A DNA stretch of 64,000 bases from positions 11,143,524-11,207,523 of the forward strand of contig JAQFVV010006215.1 of the NCBI GenBank assembly GCA_028023455.1. The letters are read 5' to 3'. The notes below the pieces were generated by a model. That model saw only the letters and a program-made list of their open reading frames with translations. It had not been told where the DNA came from and searched no databases. Both the position numbers and the translations under genes were made by a program. Position 1 is the stretch's first letter, and the number at the start of each line of letters is the position of its first letter. Below, piece after piece: positions 49,195 to 62,700 of the stretch. Origin of the DNA: Epiperipatus broadwayi (lineage: Eukaryota; Onychophora; Udeonychophora; Euonychophora; Peripatidae).

Positions 49195-49423
49195 ATAATT
49201 TAATATACAAAATTAACAAAGTGTATGACACACTTGAACGAGAATACTCTTTGCATACTGCTTTGTTTCCTTGCCCTATTTCCTCATTCTGCAGCTCACA
49301 GTACCACTATGAATATAAGGCAAAAGGCCTCGAAAGCACTTAGCATATAGTAATTTCTCTCTATCTTTATAGCTTCTCATTCAAGTGTGTCATACGCTTT
49401 GTTAATTTTGTATTTTAAATTAT
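49195..49423. mobile_element. MITE-like element with about 50-bp terminal inverted repeats
   Basis: The left end (49195-49247) and right end (49373-49423) are reverse complements with few mismatches; the shared core is CACACTTGAA / TTCAAGTGTG and AACAAAG.GTATGACA. The interior of about 125 bp includes AAGGCAAAAGGCCTCGAAAG. No transposase. Target duplication not resolved, so the superfamily is open. Confidence 0.75.
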
Positions 49424-52400
49424 TGATTACTTTCCTCACAGCATTTTTTCAATGTAGTTAATATCTTGTGATGATCTACAGTGTTTTTTATTTGTTTTAT
49501 CTTTATTTGATGATAAAAACTGGAATTATAATGTGTATTAATTTATTAATTTTTAAAAAATCTCAAAATGTCAATATCATTTAAAAAATTTAATACAAAA
49601 AAACAAAAAGTACCCCTGTTTGTAGTTTATTTATTCTCAAAGTAGTTCCTACTTTTGTAAGAAATCATTTTTTATTCAAATATTGATGTGAAAATTGCAC
49701 ATTTTGTGTGTTTTTTATATATTTGTGGTTACTTATAAAAAAGTATTTGTGAAATATTTGTTTTTTTTCACAAGAATACAATGATTAGGCTCAGGTTTTA
49801 TTTGAAATATTTGTTTTTTTAGGAATATAATTCAAATGAAATCTAATAATGTAAAACAGAACATTACAATTGACTAAAAAAGGAATATCTCTATAAGCAT
49901 CGCAACAAATATTTTTTTATCATTTTTAAAAATAATTATAAGTGAAATTTTAAATTTTAAAATGTAATTTCATTGGTTTATGCAGTCTTTATACAAATTC
50001 ATCTCCATATTAAAGATGAAGTTCAAATAAATTTTATTTTGTTACAAATATCCTTTTATTAGTAATTGCAAAATAACTAAAGCTATTATTCTGATTATAT
50101 ATTTCAATTTATTATCTTCCCCCCTATTTTTGCAAAGTTAAAATATTATTTTTAAGAGTGTTTTTCATTTGTTAATTTATATTTCTAAGAAATAATTTTA
50201 AAATTATGGAAATGTAAAGTCTTATAAAGGTTTAATTGTTAAAATAAAAAAAATAAAAATTTAATCCAAATGGTCAACAGGGACTGTCAAAAAATGTTTA
50301 TAGTAAAAAGTTAAACAATTAACACTTTTATAACTATGTAATAAATCTTCACTTTACTATATTATCATGAAATTTGAAAATAAATTAAAAATTATCTAAG
50401 TTTTAGTATAATTCTACTTTAAAAATACTTTCTTCCTTTTTTAGAAAAATGTGATTATATCCAAATGACAAAAATACAACAGTTTTGTTACAATCAAACC
50501 ATACCATTTCATACTAAATAATATATATAGTGTGACCTCAATAGGCACAAGACACAAATTATAAATAGATAGCACTGTATCAGTAATAACTAATTGTGTT
50601 TAGCTAAAAAAATAAAATAACATGAAATTTTCAAAACTTTTTAATTAATAATCCAAAACCTTGTTTAGAAAAGTTACTTACAGATATTATTTAGAAGTTT
50701 TAAGACATTTATTATTTCTTTCATGAATATTTAATGATAGAAAGAGGGTGGATAGTCACAGAAACTGTTATGTATAGGTTGACTTGATGCAGATTTATCT
50801 TATTTCTCTATGAGACAATGGTTAATGTTTGTTTGGTGATTTTCTGATTTATTTGTTCATTGATAGTCCAGTCCATAAAGTCAGTACAGTATATTTGACT
50901 CATGATCATATAGGCTTCTATTTTGATCAGATTGATTTGTACTTATAGTGCAGCACATGGGTGTGCTCATGTATGTTTGTGCCACCTTACTACTTCATTC
51001 TCCCCTCATATATTTAATTATGACACAGAATATTATATTTTACAGTGAAACATTTAAATTTATACTAAATATTTTTGATAACCAATTTAAACATATTTTT
51101 AATGATTAATTGGTAAATGGATCGGTAAATTGTTAACAAAACAAATACACTAACTATTACTTTATTTGCTAAACAATTATTTCATTTAAAAGTGTAAAAA
51201 ACATTTTTATTGATTCAATTTAATTAGTATTATTTAAAAGACAATGATTTTTTTTTTAAGAGAAAAAAAGTTATTGAATATTTTCAGCTAATTATCTCAG
51301 TGCAAAAAGCGGGATTAACTTTTTTGAAGTTAACCTTGGGGGGGAAGTAACCTTTTGATTGGCGGAAGAAATGAACATCTAAGCAATAATCAGTAATATA
51401 AATGGGAGATAATCTATAAGAAAGTAATCTGTCTGATTTTGCAGTTCTCTCTCTCTACAAGTGATTCTCCTTACAAAATCAAATGGTCAACATTTAATTA
51501 AAATTCAAAAGTATTAATTTACTTATATGACACTAATTAAGAAAATTTTCTTTGGAAGGTAAAGAAAAAGATGGAAACATAAATCAACTTCAAACAAGGT
51601 ATATCTCCCTATGTTTTTGATTAATTAATTTTAGATTTAATATCATCATTTAAAATGCATATGTATGTCTATAACTCCAATTCAAATTATCTAATCTTAA
51701 TCTCTATTATTAAAGAAAAAAGTGAAGTGTGTGAATTTTGCTGTTTTATGGGGAAAATTATGCTAAACTTTTAACAAAACATTTCATAAACTCTAGATTA
51801 AAAATTTATTCTGGTTATAGAAAAATAAAATTCAAATGGAAGGATGTGTGTAACTAATTTAGCATAACATGCCTTATTATTTTGAACAAGAAATGTACCT
51901 AACCACTCATGTCTTATAGGATTAAGGAACTGAATGTGTGGCTTATATAACTAATGGATGACTAATCTATATTTAATGCACATATAATATAAATGCAAGT
52001 AGAAGAGCATGAATATTAAATGTGTACATTTTCTCATTGTTCTCCCCATTTGCACTTAATCTATTGCTAAAATGTATTGTCATTTAAAGAATTATATAGA
52101 ACTAAGTGAATACCATAAAGTAATTAACTATTTGCCTAATGGATGACTTTTGATATATTATTATAAATTCCTTGATAAATGTAATTACAGTCAATGTTAA
52201 TTGGTGGAAAATTAATATTCCCTTAAAATTTCAAGACTGATAGCTGAGTTATAAGACTGAGAAACCACCAGTTAATTAAACAGTAAATATTATTAAAATC
52301 TGCAGCAGTAAATGTTAATTTGTCATTATCAAAAAAAATATATATTGAATACTTTGCATGTTATATTGTCAGCAATTCCATTTAGTTAACTGTTAAGAAC

Positions 52401-53480
52401 TTTGGAAACTGCTCTTCAATTGGATCCAAAATTGTTGTTGTCCTGCAGAAATTGTCTATATATTCACTAGCATCTATTCATTTTACAATTCATATCATTA
52501 TTTTCATACATGTTTATGAGACACTATTTACAGACTGCACAAATGAACTTTTATTTTTTTTCAACTAAAAAGATTTAATCCTTTCATTTGTTGTTAGTAT
52601 GGTAGATAAATTTATTTGTCTTTATATTTTTTGTTTATTTTCTATTGCTTTAAGATCATCTTGAATATGTATATTATGAAAAATATTATATTGGGTAATC
52701 GATTATCATTTGAATGCAATTATTTTTATGTACATGTATTCTATACATTCATGTTAGTGGTAGAAATATTTATTTGCTATTATGAAGCTAGCAACTAATC
52801 TAAAAGGGATAAATGCATAAAGAATATTATCTGATCTTTGCATTATCAGGGAAGGAGGTTTATTTAACAGTGATTATTATATTTCAAAATTTGAAACATT
52901 TATAGCTTGTTATAAATTAAAATTTTATTTCAATTTATTAATTAATATTAAATGCATAAAAGTGTTGTTTTATCTTTACATTGTTAGAAATAATAAAGTT
53001 TGTTTGATAATAATTATTATACTTCAGATTCAAAGCATTTATAATTCATCATGAATTAGAGATTTATTTTTGATTTATTAGTTAATGTTGTCTTTAAATG
53101 TGTTCTCGTGATATTTTTTTCCCAACAACTGTTGTCTACTACAGAAATATAATAGTAGTTTTGTTATCAAGAAACTATTATATTTGTAATTGTTTTGATG
53201 TTTTAAATTAATATCAACTTTAAATATGTTGTGAAAATTTGTAAAATATTTAGCATTATGCGTAGAAAGCATTTTGATACATGAAATAATGTACATCAAA
53301 TTTGAAAATGATAATAAAGAAAAAATAAAATGTAAATGCTTTCAACATAAACCAAAATTTTTTTATTAATAAATATGATTGTGTCAATACTCTGAAATGG
53401 AAAAACAACCATTGGCATCAACCATCAGACATTACATGATCACCATGCTTTAATGCTTACACAAGCTGTTTTTTATCGAG
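49424..53480. other. AT-rich non-coding stretch, 4 kb
   Basis: No gene or element recognised. A run of seven G lies at about 51338-51344. Confidence 0.6.
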
Positions 53481-53651
53481 GCAAAATTATTTATAAAATA
53501 GTGCCACTCAGTGCAAGCCAGAGTAATCAATGAATTCAGGAAGGTTTGTGCATAAAATGCCACTAGATAAAGATTTTATGTACAAACCTTCCCACATCCA
53601 TTGATTACTCAGGCTTGCACTGAGTGGTGCCACCTTATGGAGAGTTTTGCC
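53481..53651. repeat. Hairpin repeat related to the ribozyme-bearing palindrome
   Basis: The arms 53481-53559 and 53572-53651 pair closely. Outer GGCAAAA../..TTTTGCC, middle GAGTAATCAATG / CATTGATTACTC and inner GCATAAAAT / ATTTTATG blocks are the same as the outer parts of 24561-25053. The spacer CACTAGATAAAG matches CACTAGATGGGG there. The CTGATGA..GAAA module is absent. This is a second member of the family reduced to its outer hairpin. Confidence 0.75.
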
Positions 53652-53852
53652 TCTGTGAAAAACTATTGGCATACTGTAAAATTTATTTACAAATTTTGTT
53701 TGTAAATGTGACTGGTATAGTTCTCGGAGATTTAAAAAAATGGCTGCTCATGTATTGTAAAACGTATTAAATTTATAAATTTTACATGCTTTTTTTGGTT
53801 TGCTTATTTACATTTTTGTTTATTTGTGTGATTATATTTTTTGGATATATTA

Positions 53853-53988
53853 TAATTGAAATCATATATATTGATAGGGTATTAGCTTCACTATATATAA
53901 ACCAAAACCTTAACAAACTCTAATTGAAATCATGCATATTGATAGAGTATTAGCTTCACTGTATATAAACAAAACCTTAACACACTCT
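53853..53988 (+). repeat. Two tandem units of 68 bp
   Basis: TAATTGAAATCATATATATT..TTAACAAACTC and TAATTGAAATCATGCATATT..TTAACACACTC follow each other with about 90% identity; a third unit barely begins. Confidence 0.85.
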
Positions 53989-54023
53989 AATGTATTTACA
54001 ATTAAGAAGAGCTGGTCTCTATA

Positions 54024-54355
54024 TTTAGAAAGGATCAAAAAATAAAAAGGACTATCTATTATTTAAGTTTTTGATGTTTATAAGCTTATTCTTGTCAATA
54101 TTGGTAAAAATTCACAGTGAATTTAATATGACAGCCAGATGAAAATATGATTAATTAATATTAATTAAACTAATAATAAATTATCCAAGTAAAAAACCCA
54201 AATGCATTATTACTTTAATAATATATATAATGCTATATTTTTATCTAGCTGGTACATTAAATTCACTTTAAATTTTCACCAATGCTGGCTAACTTAGAAA
54301 CATTAAAAGTTCAAAAAAATAGGTGGTCCATTCTATTTTTGAGTTTTGCTAAACA
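54024..54355. repeat. Degenerate inverted repeat, arms about 100 bp
   Basis: The left arm (54024-54145) and right arm (54245-54355) are related in inverse orientation through AGTGAATTTAATATGACAGCC / GGTACATTAAATTCACT and CAATATTGGTAAAAATT / AATTTTCACCAATGCTG. The spacer is pure A/T. Probably an old foldback or MITE. Confidence 0.55.
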
Positions 54356-55203
54356 TACAAAATGTTATTTATTGATAGTCTGAGAAATATTGGTAAATTC
54401 TCTTAATTACACACACACACACACAAACAAATATATATTATAATGGTATGAAAGCATGAAGAGCTCTCTTTAACAGATGCTCCATGTTGGGTGTCAAATT
54501 ATAATGAAACATGGGGTTGTTTAAAAAATGTGAAGTTGGTTCTAATTTTTAATAAAAATTTGATATGTAACTAATGAATCTTTTATAAGCATTTCAGTCT
54601 ATTTCTATATCTATATAAGTGAATAAATGTGAAAAGAACACTCAAATAATATATTAAAAAACCAAAGAAAATTTTATTTATTTCAATATATTCAAATAAC
54701 CTATATTCTCAGGGTAAATCTAATAATTATTTAAGCCTGACAGGTGATGGAAATCTATTTGTAATAAGTGAGCATAGATAAAACAAATATGAAACAAATT
54801 AATAAAAAATCATGCACATTTTATTTACACTAATTTGACACATGAAAAATAAGGATAAGTTTGTTAACTAATTTTGATTATTAACATAAATATTGGTTTA
54901 TAATGCTATTTACAAAAAAAGATTAAATAAATATCAAGATAAATCTCCATAAATCCAGATAAATGCTGACAATAGAAAGCCAAACAAAAGGATCTCATAA
55001 ATTATCCCTTAATATTGTTATTTCAATAGTTAACAAACCCTTGATTTGTCTTACTGCAAAAAAATAGACATATATAAATGTAATCTATTTAAGTCATTCT
55101 CTCAAACATATGCTATATGTTATGTATACGCACATATATAAAATACTGGATTCAAAATTAACAATTTCTTTTGGAGTTCTAGATATACAAAGAAAGAAAG
55201 CAT

Positions 55204-55204
55204 A

Positions 55205-55240
<36 letters not shown>

Positions 55241-55260
55241 AATAATAATAATAATAATAA
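55204..55260. repeat. Compound microsatellite (CAT)n(AAT)n
   Basis: About 12 CAT then about 7 AAT units. The poly-Asp/Tyr frame on the minus strand is an artefact. Confidence 0.97.
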
Positions 55261-55628
55261 CTCTTACACATTAGAAATAGAGATAGAATAATAACCAACC
55301 CCCACTTATATGCAGCAACATGGTCATTGTTAAGGCAACCATCAATGCTGTGAATGCTGCAAAAACTATCATACAACTAACATTCAAAAAGACATGCCCA
55401 CAAAACTAAGCTCATCAAACTTTAGAACTCTAATTATTATTATTTTTTTATTCTTCATATTGTTATAGTCCATTAACCACAAAGTGTAACCATTAAATTC
55501 CTTTATATATATGTTTACCCTAATATTACTCATTGTATGGAAAATTTGAAATTTTTTAGATGTAAACTTTTGTAAACCATTGAGATCAATAAAGCCTTTA
55601 TTGAAACAGCAACAATGACAACAACAAC

Positions 55629-55631
55629 ATC

Positions 55632-55682
<51 letters not shown>

Positions 55683-55716
55683 CATCATCATCATCATAAT
55701 CATCATCATCATCATT
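55629..55716. repeat. Compound microsatellite (AAT)n(CAT)n
   Basis: About 17 AAT followed by interrupted CAT units; the motif order is reversed relative to 55204-55260. Confidence 0.97.
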
Positions 55717-55987
55717 CAACTTTTATTAAGTTCCCTAAAGTCTGAAATTTTAAAAGTCTATATAAAAAATTCTTTATGTTGGCCTTCTTAAATAGTGAAA
55801 ATTTGAATATTTTGAGGCAATAAGATTTTATCAAAATGGTGATTTGATCTTGCACCAAAGGGTTTATTGTTCTTGCACTTTTAAAGGATGGTACAACATT
55901 TCTTGGAATATCAAGCTTAATTAATCTATAGAGAAGTAAACAACTGTTTCCCAGGGCTTTTATCAGTAATGGAATGCTTGTTTTCAT
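55717..55987 (-). pseudogene. Possible retroelement-derived open frame
   Basis: A 91-codon minus-strand frame, beginning MKTSIPLLIKALGNSCLLLY. The I-P-x-x-x-x-A-L-G string recalls a segment near the C-terminus of some RT-related repeat proteins (IPIVIGALG). The remainder is too diverged to confirm, and the frame runs into the (CAT)n tract. Confidence 0.25.
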
Positions 55988-57083
55988 TTATAAGTAGATT
56001 AATCTTTTTATTTTAAATTTCTCAAGGAAATTTTATTATATATAATTGCTGTTAAGATAAGGACTCTTGCTGAGTATGGATGAAATCTCAGTGGATGAAT
56101 TGGTCAAGCTTTGGATAGGACCAAGCAATCAGGATCTCTTCCTACTTTATTAGGGTTTTCAGCCAGACATCTTTAAGTTTTACTGTTTAGAATATTTAAC
56201 TTCTTTATGACTGAGTGAGACATCTGAGGTTTACAGCAGCTGAATTAAAAGTAAATAAAACATTTATTTTTTTTAATATATTGGCATATATTTTTATTAA
56301 TGTTATGTATGAATTGTTGTAATGCTTCTAGAATGACTGCCACTTGACATATTATTTGATCACCTTTATAGAAATTTTGTAGAGGTATTCACACACCTTT
56401 GAAACAATATTTAGAAATAATTTTATACAAAAATTCATAAATATTTACAGAAATAAACTCCCAAAGATATGTATTTTTATTTAATACTCTAATTAAATGC
56501 ATACATAAATAACTAATGTGAATAATTATAATTTGCTTTATAATTGTGATTCCCTTTGATATTTATTTATAATTTATTTTAATATTTTAATATAACGGTC
56601 TTAAATATTTATTAAATATTTGAATAAACAGTTAAAAATAAATAAATTTGTGTGAAATGAAATAAAATTAAATACAATTTTTTTTGTTTACATATAAAAT
56701 GTGATATAAGGATATTACTACAATATATATGTTTCTACTAACATTTCAATATTTTTATTATATGTGAGTAATAGTAATAAACAAATATTTAAGTGGTTTT
56801 AAAAATTAGAATTACAACTAACATCAGTAGAATATTAAGATTAATAGTATAATATGTCATTATTATTGGAAGTGTTTTCTATTCCTTTCAATCTCCTTCC
56901 CAATATTTAAAAAAACATTATCATAAAAGTTAATGAACTTGAATACTTTTAAAGCAATTGTGAAACAATGAAACTTTTTATGTCATATTATGCTTAAAAA
57001 TATAATTATAAAAAAATTATATGAATTTTTCATTAATATTATTTGAAAAAACTATAGTAATTTTTAATCTAGTATATACTTAC
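55988..57083. other. AT-rich stretch, presumed intron downstream of the HHIP-like exon
   Basis: On the minus strand a GTAAGT donor follows the exon at 57083. I searched by eye for the next exon of the family (a GKVLRID-type segment) and did not find it. Confidence 0.4.
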
Positions 57084-57169
57084 TTATTTTGTGAGTTATT
57101 CTGTGGATCCCCTGCACCACCACCATCTCCAGTAAAAATATATAGAAAACCATCTAGTCCAAACATCAA
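57084..57169 (-). CDS. Internal exon of an HHIP-like (glucose/sorbosone dehydrogenase-fold) gene
   Basis: The 86-bp open segment translates to LMFGLDGFLYIFTGDGGGAG followed by DPQNNSQNK. It is preceded on the minus strand by a T-rich tract and AG, and followed by GTAAGT, so both splice sites are consensus. The DGxLYIFTGDGGxxGDP..xAQNK pattern is the core beta-propeller signature of the glucose/sorbosone dehydrogenase fold. In animals this occurs in hedgehog-interacting protein and its HHIP-like relatives, secreted glycoproteins; soluble bacterial aldose dehydrogenases have similar blocks. The exon starts in phase 0 (inferred from family alignment, which has GGQ before L) and ends in phase 2. 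No other exon was found in the window, so introns must be long. It is the only host protein-coding sequence I can defend. Confidence 0.75.
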
Positions 57170-58843
57170 CTAAAATTAACATAAAAAAATATTTAGTTGA
57201 GAATATGTTTTTTTAATATAATTTTTTATTACTAAAGTTTATTAAATTTGAAATAAAGAGAATTCTTGAAAATAAAAAGAATAGCAAATAATAAATAACA
57301 TGCAATCAGTAATTCTATTAATTTCTGGAAGAGACAAATTTGATGGCAATATATTAGATATTTTTTATTACTCACAAATTTTTGAAAATGTTTTTTAAAA
57401 AATTGAGAAATTAACATTATCAAAGCAATGCCCTTGGTTTATATACAGAACATCACTCTTATCTTTAATAGCTCATTAGAAAAAGCAAATTGACCATCTT
57501 TCTGACCAAATTCTTCACTCCTGCTAAAGAGGAAAGTTTGTTTTTTAATGATTCGGTCTTTTTTTTAATGGATCAGCCATATAAAGTTAGGCTTTTATTA
57601 TTAATATCATTAATCTATATTAGACTTAATTTTTTTTTTTACTAGATGTATTATTATCAGATTAATAAACTTGTACTAAAAATTATTTTAGCTTATTAAA
57701 ATTCATATTTGTTATCTATTTCATTATTTTACTGTCATAATTATTATAATATTCTTATTTATAATTAGAATTATCAGTATTGGAAGTTTTTTTGTTCTTA
57801 GACATATCACTTATTGCATAGAGCAGTCATAATGGAATCTATTTTACTAATAACTTGAGAAACGTATCTCTCCCCCCTTCTTTTGCATTTCAGTAACCTT
57901 CGCTCTTCCATATATTTGTCTATATTAGATTTTTAAAGTTCTCATTTTACTAGGTTACATTTTTACAATTAAATTTTTTAAAAAAATGCTTCAGTAAATG
58001 AAATGAAATTTGAATATTTATTTCTAAGCTATCTCTGATAAATATATACCAAGAGTTACTTTTCTCTCTGTTGGATTTGCAATTAAGATCTCGTGAAAGA
58101 TTAAAATTAATAGTTGGTCAAAAACGTTAATAATTCAATAAAATTATAGGACTATCTATCAAAGAATAAATTCAATATAATGTATAAAAAAATATAGGAG
58201 CTTAAAAAAACTAGGTTACACAAAGATTACTAATTAAACGATGATAAATAAACATTTTTTTAAAAACTAAGAATGTGAAACATGAAAAAACTAAGAAAAT
58301 ATGTATTAGTTAAAAAAAAAACAATCATATAGTCATTATGAAAATATTACATATCGAAAGAAAACAGAAAAAAATCAACTTTCAAATTCAACTGTTAATT
58401 ACAGAGAAGTAAAAATTCAAGAACAAAATACTATTAATATAGAAAATCATACTGCCCAAGTTTAGAGGTTTGGAGATTTAATTTATTGTTGTTTTTATTT
58501 TGATATACGATTAATCATCTACTTTTCTCTGCAATAATATCTAGAATATTTAATTAATATTTAAAAGCAATTGCAATAATCTTCAAATATTATAAAAAAT
58601 TAATAATTATATATATGAAATTTTTAATATAATCATAATCTGCAAGAAAATAATTGTTTTTGATGCTGTCATGAATTATAAAAACCAACATTCATATGAT
58701 AATGCAGAATCCATTTCCACTTATTTACATTAAATATACTGGAATGGAATTATTGCATTTATTCCAGCAGATGTGATAGAAGTGGGATTGATCTCAGTTC
58801 CAAGATTATCATTATACTACTGAACCAAACCATGTGAGACAGT
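57170..58843. other. AT-rich stretch, presumed intron upstream of the HHIP-like exon
   Basis: Nothing recognised. The preceding exon should end in a NHNGGQ-type segment; I did not find it here. Confidence 0.45.
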
Positions 58844-59756
58844 TACAATGGTGTAGCCAAAGATAACCAAAATTTTGTATTAAAAACTTATTTATTTTTA
58901 AATGTTATAAATTGAATCTCCTTCAAAATAGTATCCATTAGATCCAATGCACTGGTCTAAATGATTTTGCCACTTTTTGAAGTATTCCTAAAACTATTTC
59001 AAAGTGATGCCTTTTAATGCTTCCATCATTTTTCCACATTACTTCTAAATACACAAAATTCTTTCTTTTCATGCATTTTTTCATTCAGGAGAAATAAAAA
59101 GAAGTCACACAGAGCAAAAACAGGTTAATACGGCTGATGGATAAACTGGGGTCATACTGTTTTAATTAAAAATTGCTGTTTTAATTAAAAATTGTATCAC
59201 ACTCAAGCCTTTGTGCATTGGCATGTTGCTATGGTAAAGCTTGCACTTCCACTTTGCCACAAATTGGGATGTTTTCATTTTACCACATCACATAATTTTT
59301 TTAGAACTTGTAGATAAAACACCTAATCATTATAAATGAATTCTGAGTGAACAATGCCATTTCCATCCAAAAAAATAAAAATCAGCATTATCTTGCCATA
59401 TTGTTTTGGAAAGTGTAAATTTGACATTTCCATTAAACCACTCATAATCTTGTGTTTTTACCAGAGCAGTTTGCTTATAAATTGTTTCAAGCATTACAAT
59501 TGTTTACTTTGCCATTTTACCTAACAGAAAACAGAATTTCATATTATTCCAACTTTCCAGCCATTGCAAAAATTGATAAATAAATGTGACTCACTTAACA
59601 AAACATTTACTATGCTACACCATGACTTCTCTTGATGACAATGATTGGGAGACTGATGTGGGAGGGGATCCCTGAATGAAGCATCTAGTAGCAGCACATA
59701 CTACAATGTGCTCACCTCACAGAGAATGATTCTGGTTATTTTTGGGTACCTCTTGT
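58844..59756 (-). mobile_element. Decayed mariner-family transposon
   Basis: The terminal repeats are GGTGTAGCCAAAGATAACCA (58850) and, on the minus strand, AGGTACCCAAAAATAACCAG (59726-59756 region); both fit mariner ends. Minus-strand pieces in order: DNADFYFFGWKWHC (family ..LxxFFDxxG..H), a KCKLYHSNMPMHKGLSVIQF block (family WxLHHDNAPAHTAxxVxxF), and ILQKVAKSFRPVHWI near the C-terminus. The second catalytic Asp region is degraded (HSN for HDN). Length about 910 bp against the usual 1.3 kb, so the 5' part is deleted. A tandem duplication of about 20 bp at 59157-59195 (CTGTTTTAATTAAAAATTG) interrupts the PHPPYSPDLAP region. Inactive. Confidence 0.78.
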
Positions 59757-62700
59757 ATTTATATAGCAAGAATATATTATAAATCAACAAATTTAGTTAT
59801 AGTTAGAAAAGAGAATTTGGTTTAATTAATACTCACAAATGTCTATAACAACAGAAACTGAAAAGCATTTAAAAATATATATTACTTCAAAAGCAAATAG
59901 TATATAAATTTAAAATAAAAACCAAACTTTAGGCTGCATATATTGCTTATTTGTAGTAACTGTGTATAGTGTTTTTAACATCAAAAAGAAAAAAATCTAT
60001 AATTGTATCATTTTCTTTATATGTTCAAAAATAATTCATATAAAGATTTAAAAAACAACTATCACCAAGAGTATTTGTCTACAATTAAATAGTCTCTGGT
60101 TTATCTTCATTTTTAGACTCAACATTTGAAAAGTATATTAGAACAAGTAATCATTCATTATATCAGAACCAACATGACACTTCAAAACCAAAATCTATTA
60201 CTACAATCAATGGTATTCTCATAATTAATTAAACAAATATTTTCATGATGTTTCCAAATAAGAAATTGCAGATATATCAATTATAATTTCTGAAGTTTCT
60301 CAAAATGATATTTAATTTTAAAAAAAGTTATATTCAAAAAGTAATAATTTTAAAAATAATAATCCAATAATAGATTAACAATTGCTAAAAAACCAATGCA
60401 CGCACTAATGTATATAAAGACAGTTTCAATAACAAATTTATATTTCAAAATAATGTATTGTATTTTATGTAATTCAATTGTTACTAATTTTCTTTTTTTC
60501 AGAGCCAATGTAATATCTGGTAAAACAAAACTATCTTTTCTGTGTGTATTTTCATTTTAACAGATATTGTATTTTATGTAATAAAGACAACAAAACAGAA
60601 ATAAATTAAGGTAAATACTATATAATATTTAATCACAATTGAAGTAAAAGTATAATATTTGGATAAAATATAAGTATCGACTGTAAAATTCATAGAAAAA
60701 AAGCTTTAGAGCATTTATGTGTATGACTGTAAGTTATTTTTAAAAATGGATAATAGTTAACTAAATATATATTTATAGAATAAAATATGGCAGTTTATTA
60801 AAACTTTCAACTTTAATGCAAACATTATTTATAATGCATTTACATCTAATGCTATTATTTAAAGATTTCTCTAGAAGTTGTGAGTTAAATTTTAGAAAGC
60901 TTTATGAAATATAAATAAAACATTTTAATAATCCTTTGTTTTGCTCTCAAAATATGCTTAATAGCTTATAAAGTATTTTTATTTTATAAATGAATAAACA
61001 TATAAATATATACATATGCGGATGTATGTTCTTACAAAGACAAAACATAAAAAAAAACTTGGACTTTTTTTTTTTAATTTATCTTTGGGAAAAATAAATA
61101 AATAACAGAAAAGATGCTAATGTAATTTTTTTTTTCAAAGCTTAATGCATTAACAATTTGTTGAGCCAATTTATTACATAAGTCTGCACATTAACAGTAT
61201 TTTTTTAAAAAAATTAAAAATCCCTGAGGATTTTTTAAAATTATTTTACCTTTCACATGTATAAAACTACTTTCGAAGAAATGATTTTTTTTTACTGTGA
61301 TGAAACATCAAGGAATGACACACTTGCTAATTTCTTAATCTTTTTTTAAAATAAAAATCAATCCACGAGTTATTTTAAATAATATTAGGAGAAATGAATT
61401 TTATTCCACCTGGAAGTTGAGACTTTTGCCTAAGTAATCATTATGTAAAAACTTGAGTTATTCATTTGGTATTAAGGTATTGAAATCAATTGCATTAACT
61501 GCACTTAAAGACTCATCAACATTCCCATCATTAAAACTTTTACAGCTGAAATTTAAGAACATTTAATACTTTTTGTGACCTTAAGAAGAAAATGGGATGT
61601 GATCCCTAAAAGTTGCATAGGATGGCAATCACCTGTCATATTTATTATCAATAAAGTAATACCTTGTATATTAAACTTAATTGTTACTTATGTTATTAAA
61701 GTTTAATGTTATTTCATTAAAATGCAAAAGTTCCGATTCAATAATTATACATTTTTTATTATTCTACTCTTCTTTCCATAATTATTGAGTTGTTTATAAA
61801 ATCTCTAATAATTATAAGAAACTTCGTTATTCCATAATTATGCATTAATAATCTTTCTTATATAGATATGCTTAATAACCTCTACTCCATCACATTTTTT
61901 AAAAACATTTGAATGATAACATATCAAAAGATGAATACCCCAAGATGCACTTCAAGCTGAACCAGTATTCATCAGTCTTAGTTACTGTTTTTAAAAAAAA
62001 TTATGCCTTATTGACTGAATATTAGTATATTAAAAATATAGATTTAGTTGCAAAATTGTTCTTGTTTGTAATATTTAAAATATAACACACATAATATCAT
62101 GTTTAGTATGTTAAAAAACTGTGCTCTCCAAAATAATTCCCCATTCCCCAATAAAATACAATGCAATACCTTTGTGGTAGTTACATCCTTTACTTACATT
62201 TGTATATATGCACAGCATTTTCAAGTTTTTGAAAATAGAAAGTTAAAATAATCATTAGTGTTATTTAAATATTAACAATTAAAACATAAGCACTTATGTG
62301 AATTAAATTTAAAATATCCATTCTATTAATTTATTAAATGTGTTTATTTAAATTTGTTCACATTATTTATAAAAACTTATTTAGATCTTGAAATATAATG
62401 TAACAGGATGGGGTAGTTGGTGTGGAAATGATGGTGGCCATACCTGGGGTAATGCCAAATCATCATCACTCCCAAGTAAATTAAATTTATAATTTACAAA
62501 AAGTATAATATTTAAGATATACCATATTAAAAAAATGTTAAAGTAATGTTTAAGATCCATAAATATATAAAATAAGCAATTTTATATATTCAAAGAGAGC
62601 ATGAGATCAAGAAAACTCTAAGAGATCAGCCAGTTACTCCTCGGAGCATTTATGATTAACTATATATCAACCAGCATTATAAATAAGTATAAGTAAAAGT

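Noticed and set aside
49300-49345. AGGC..GCCTCGAAAG in the 49-kb MITE as a hammerhead
   Set aside because: The first core block is absent (CTATGA), and the stem is separated from it by extra bases.
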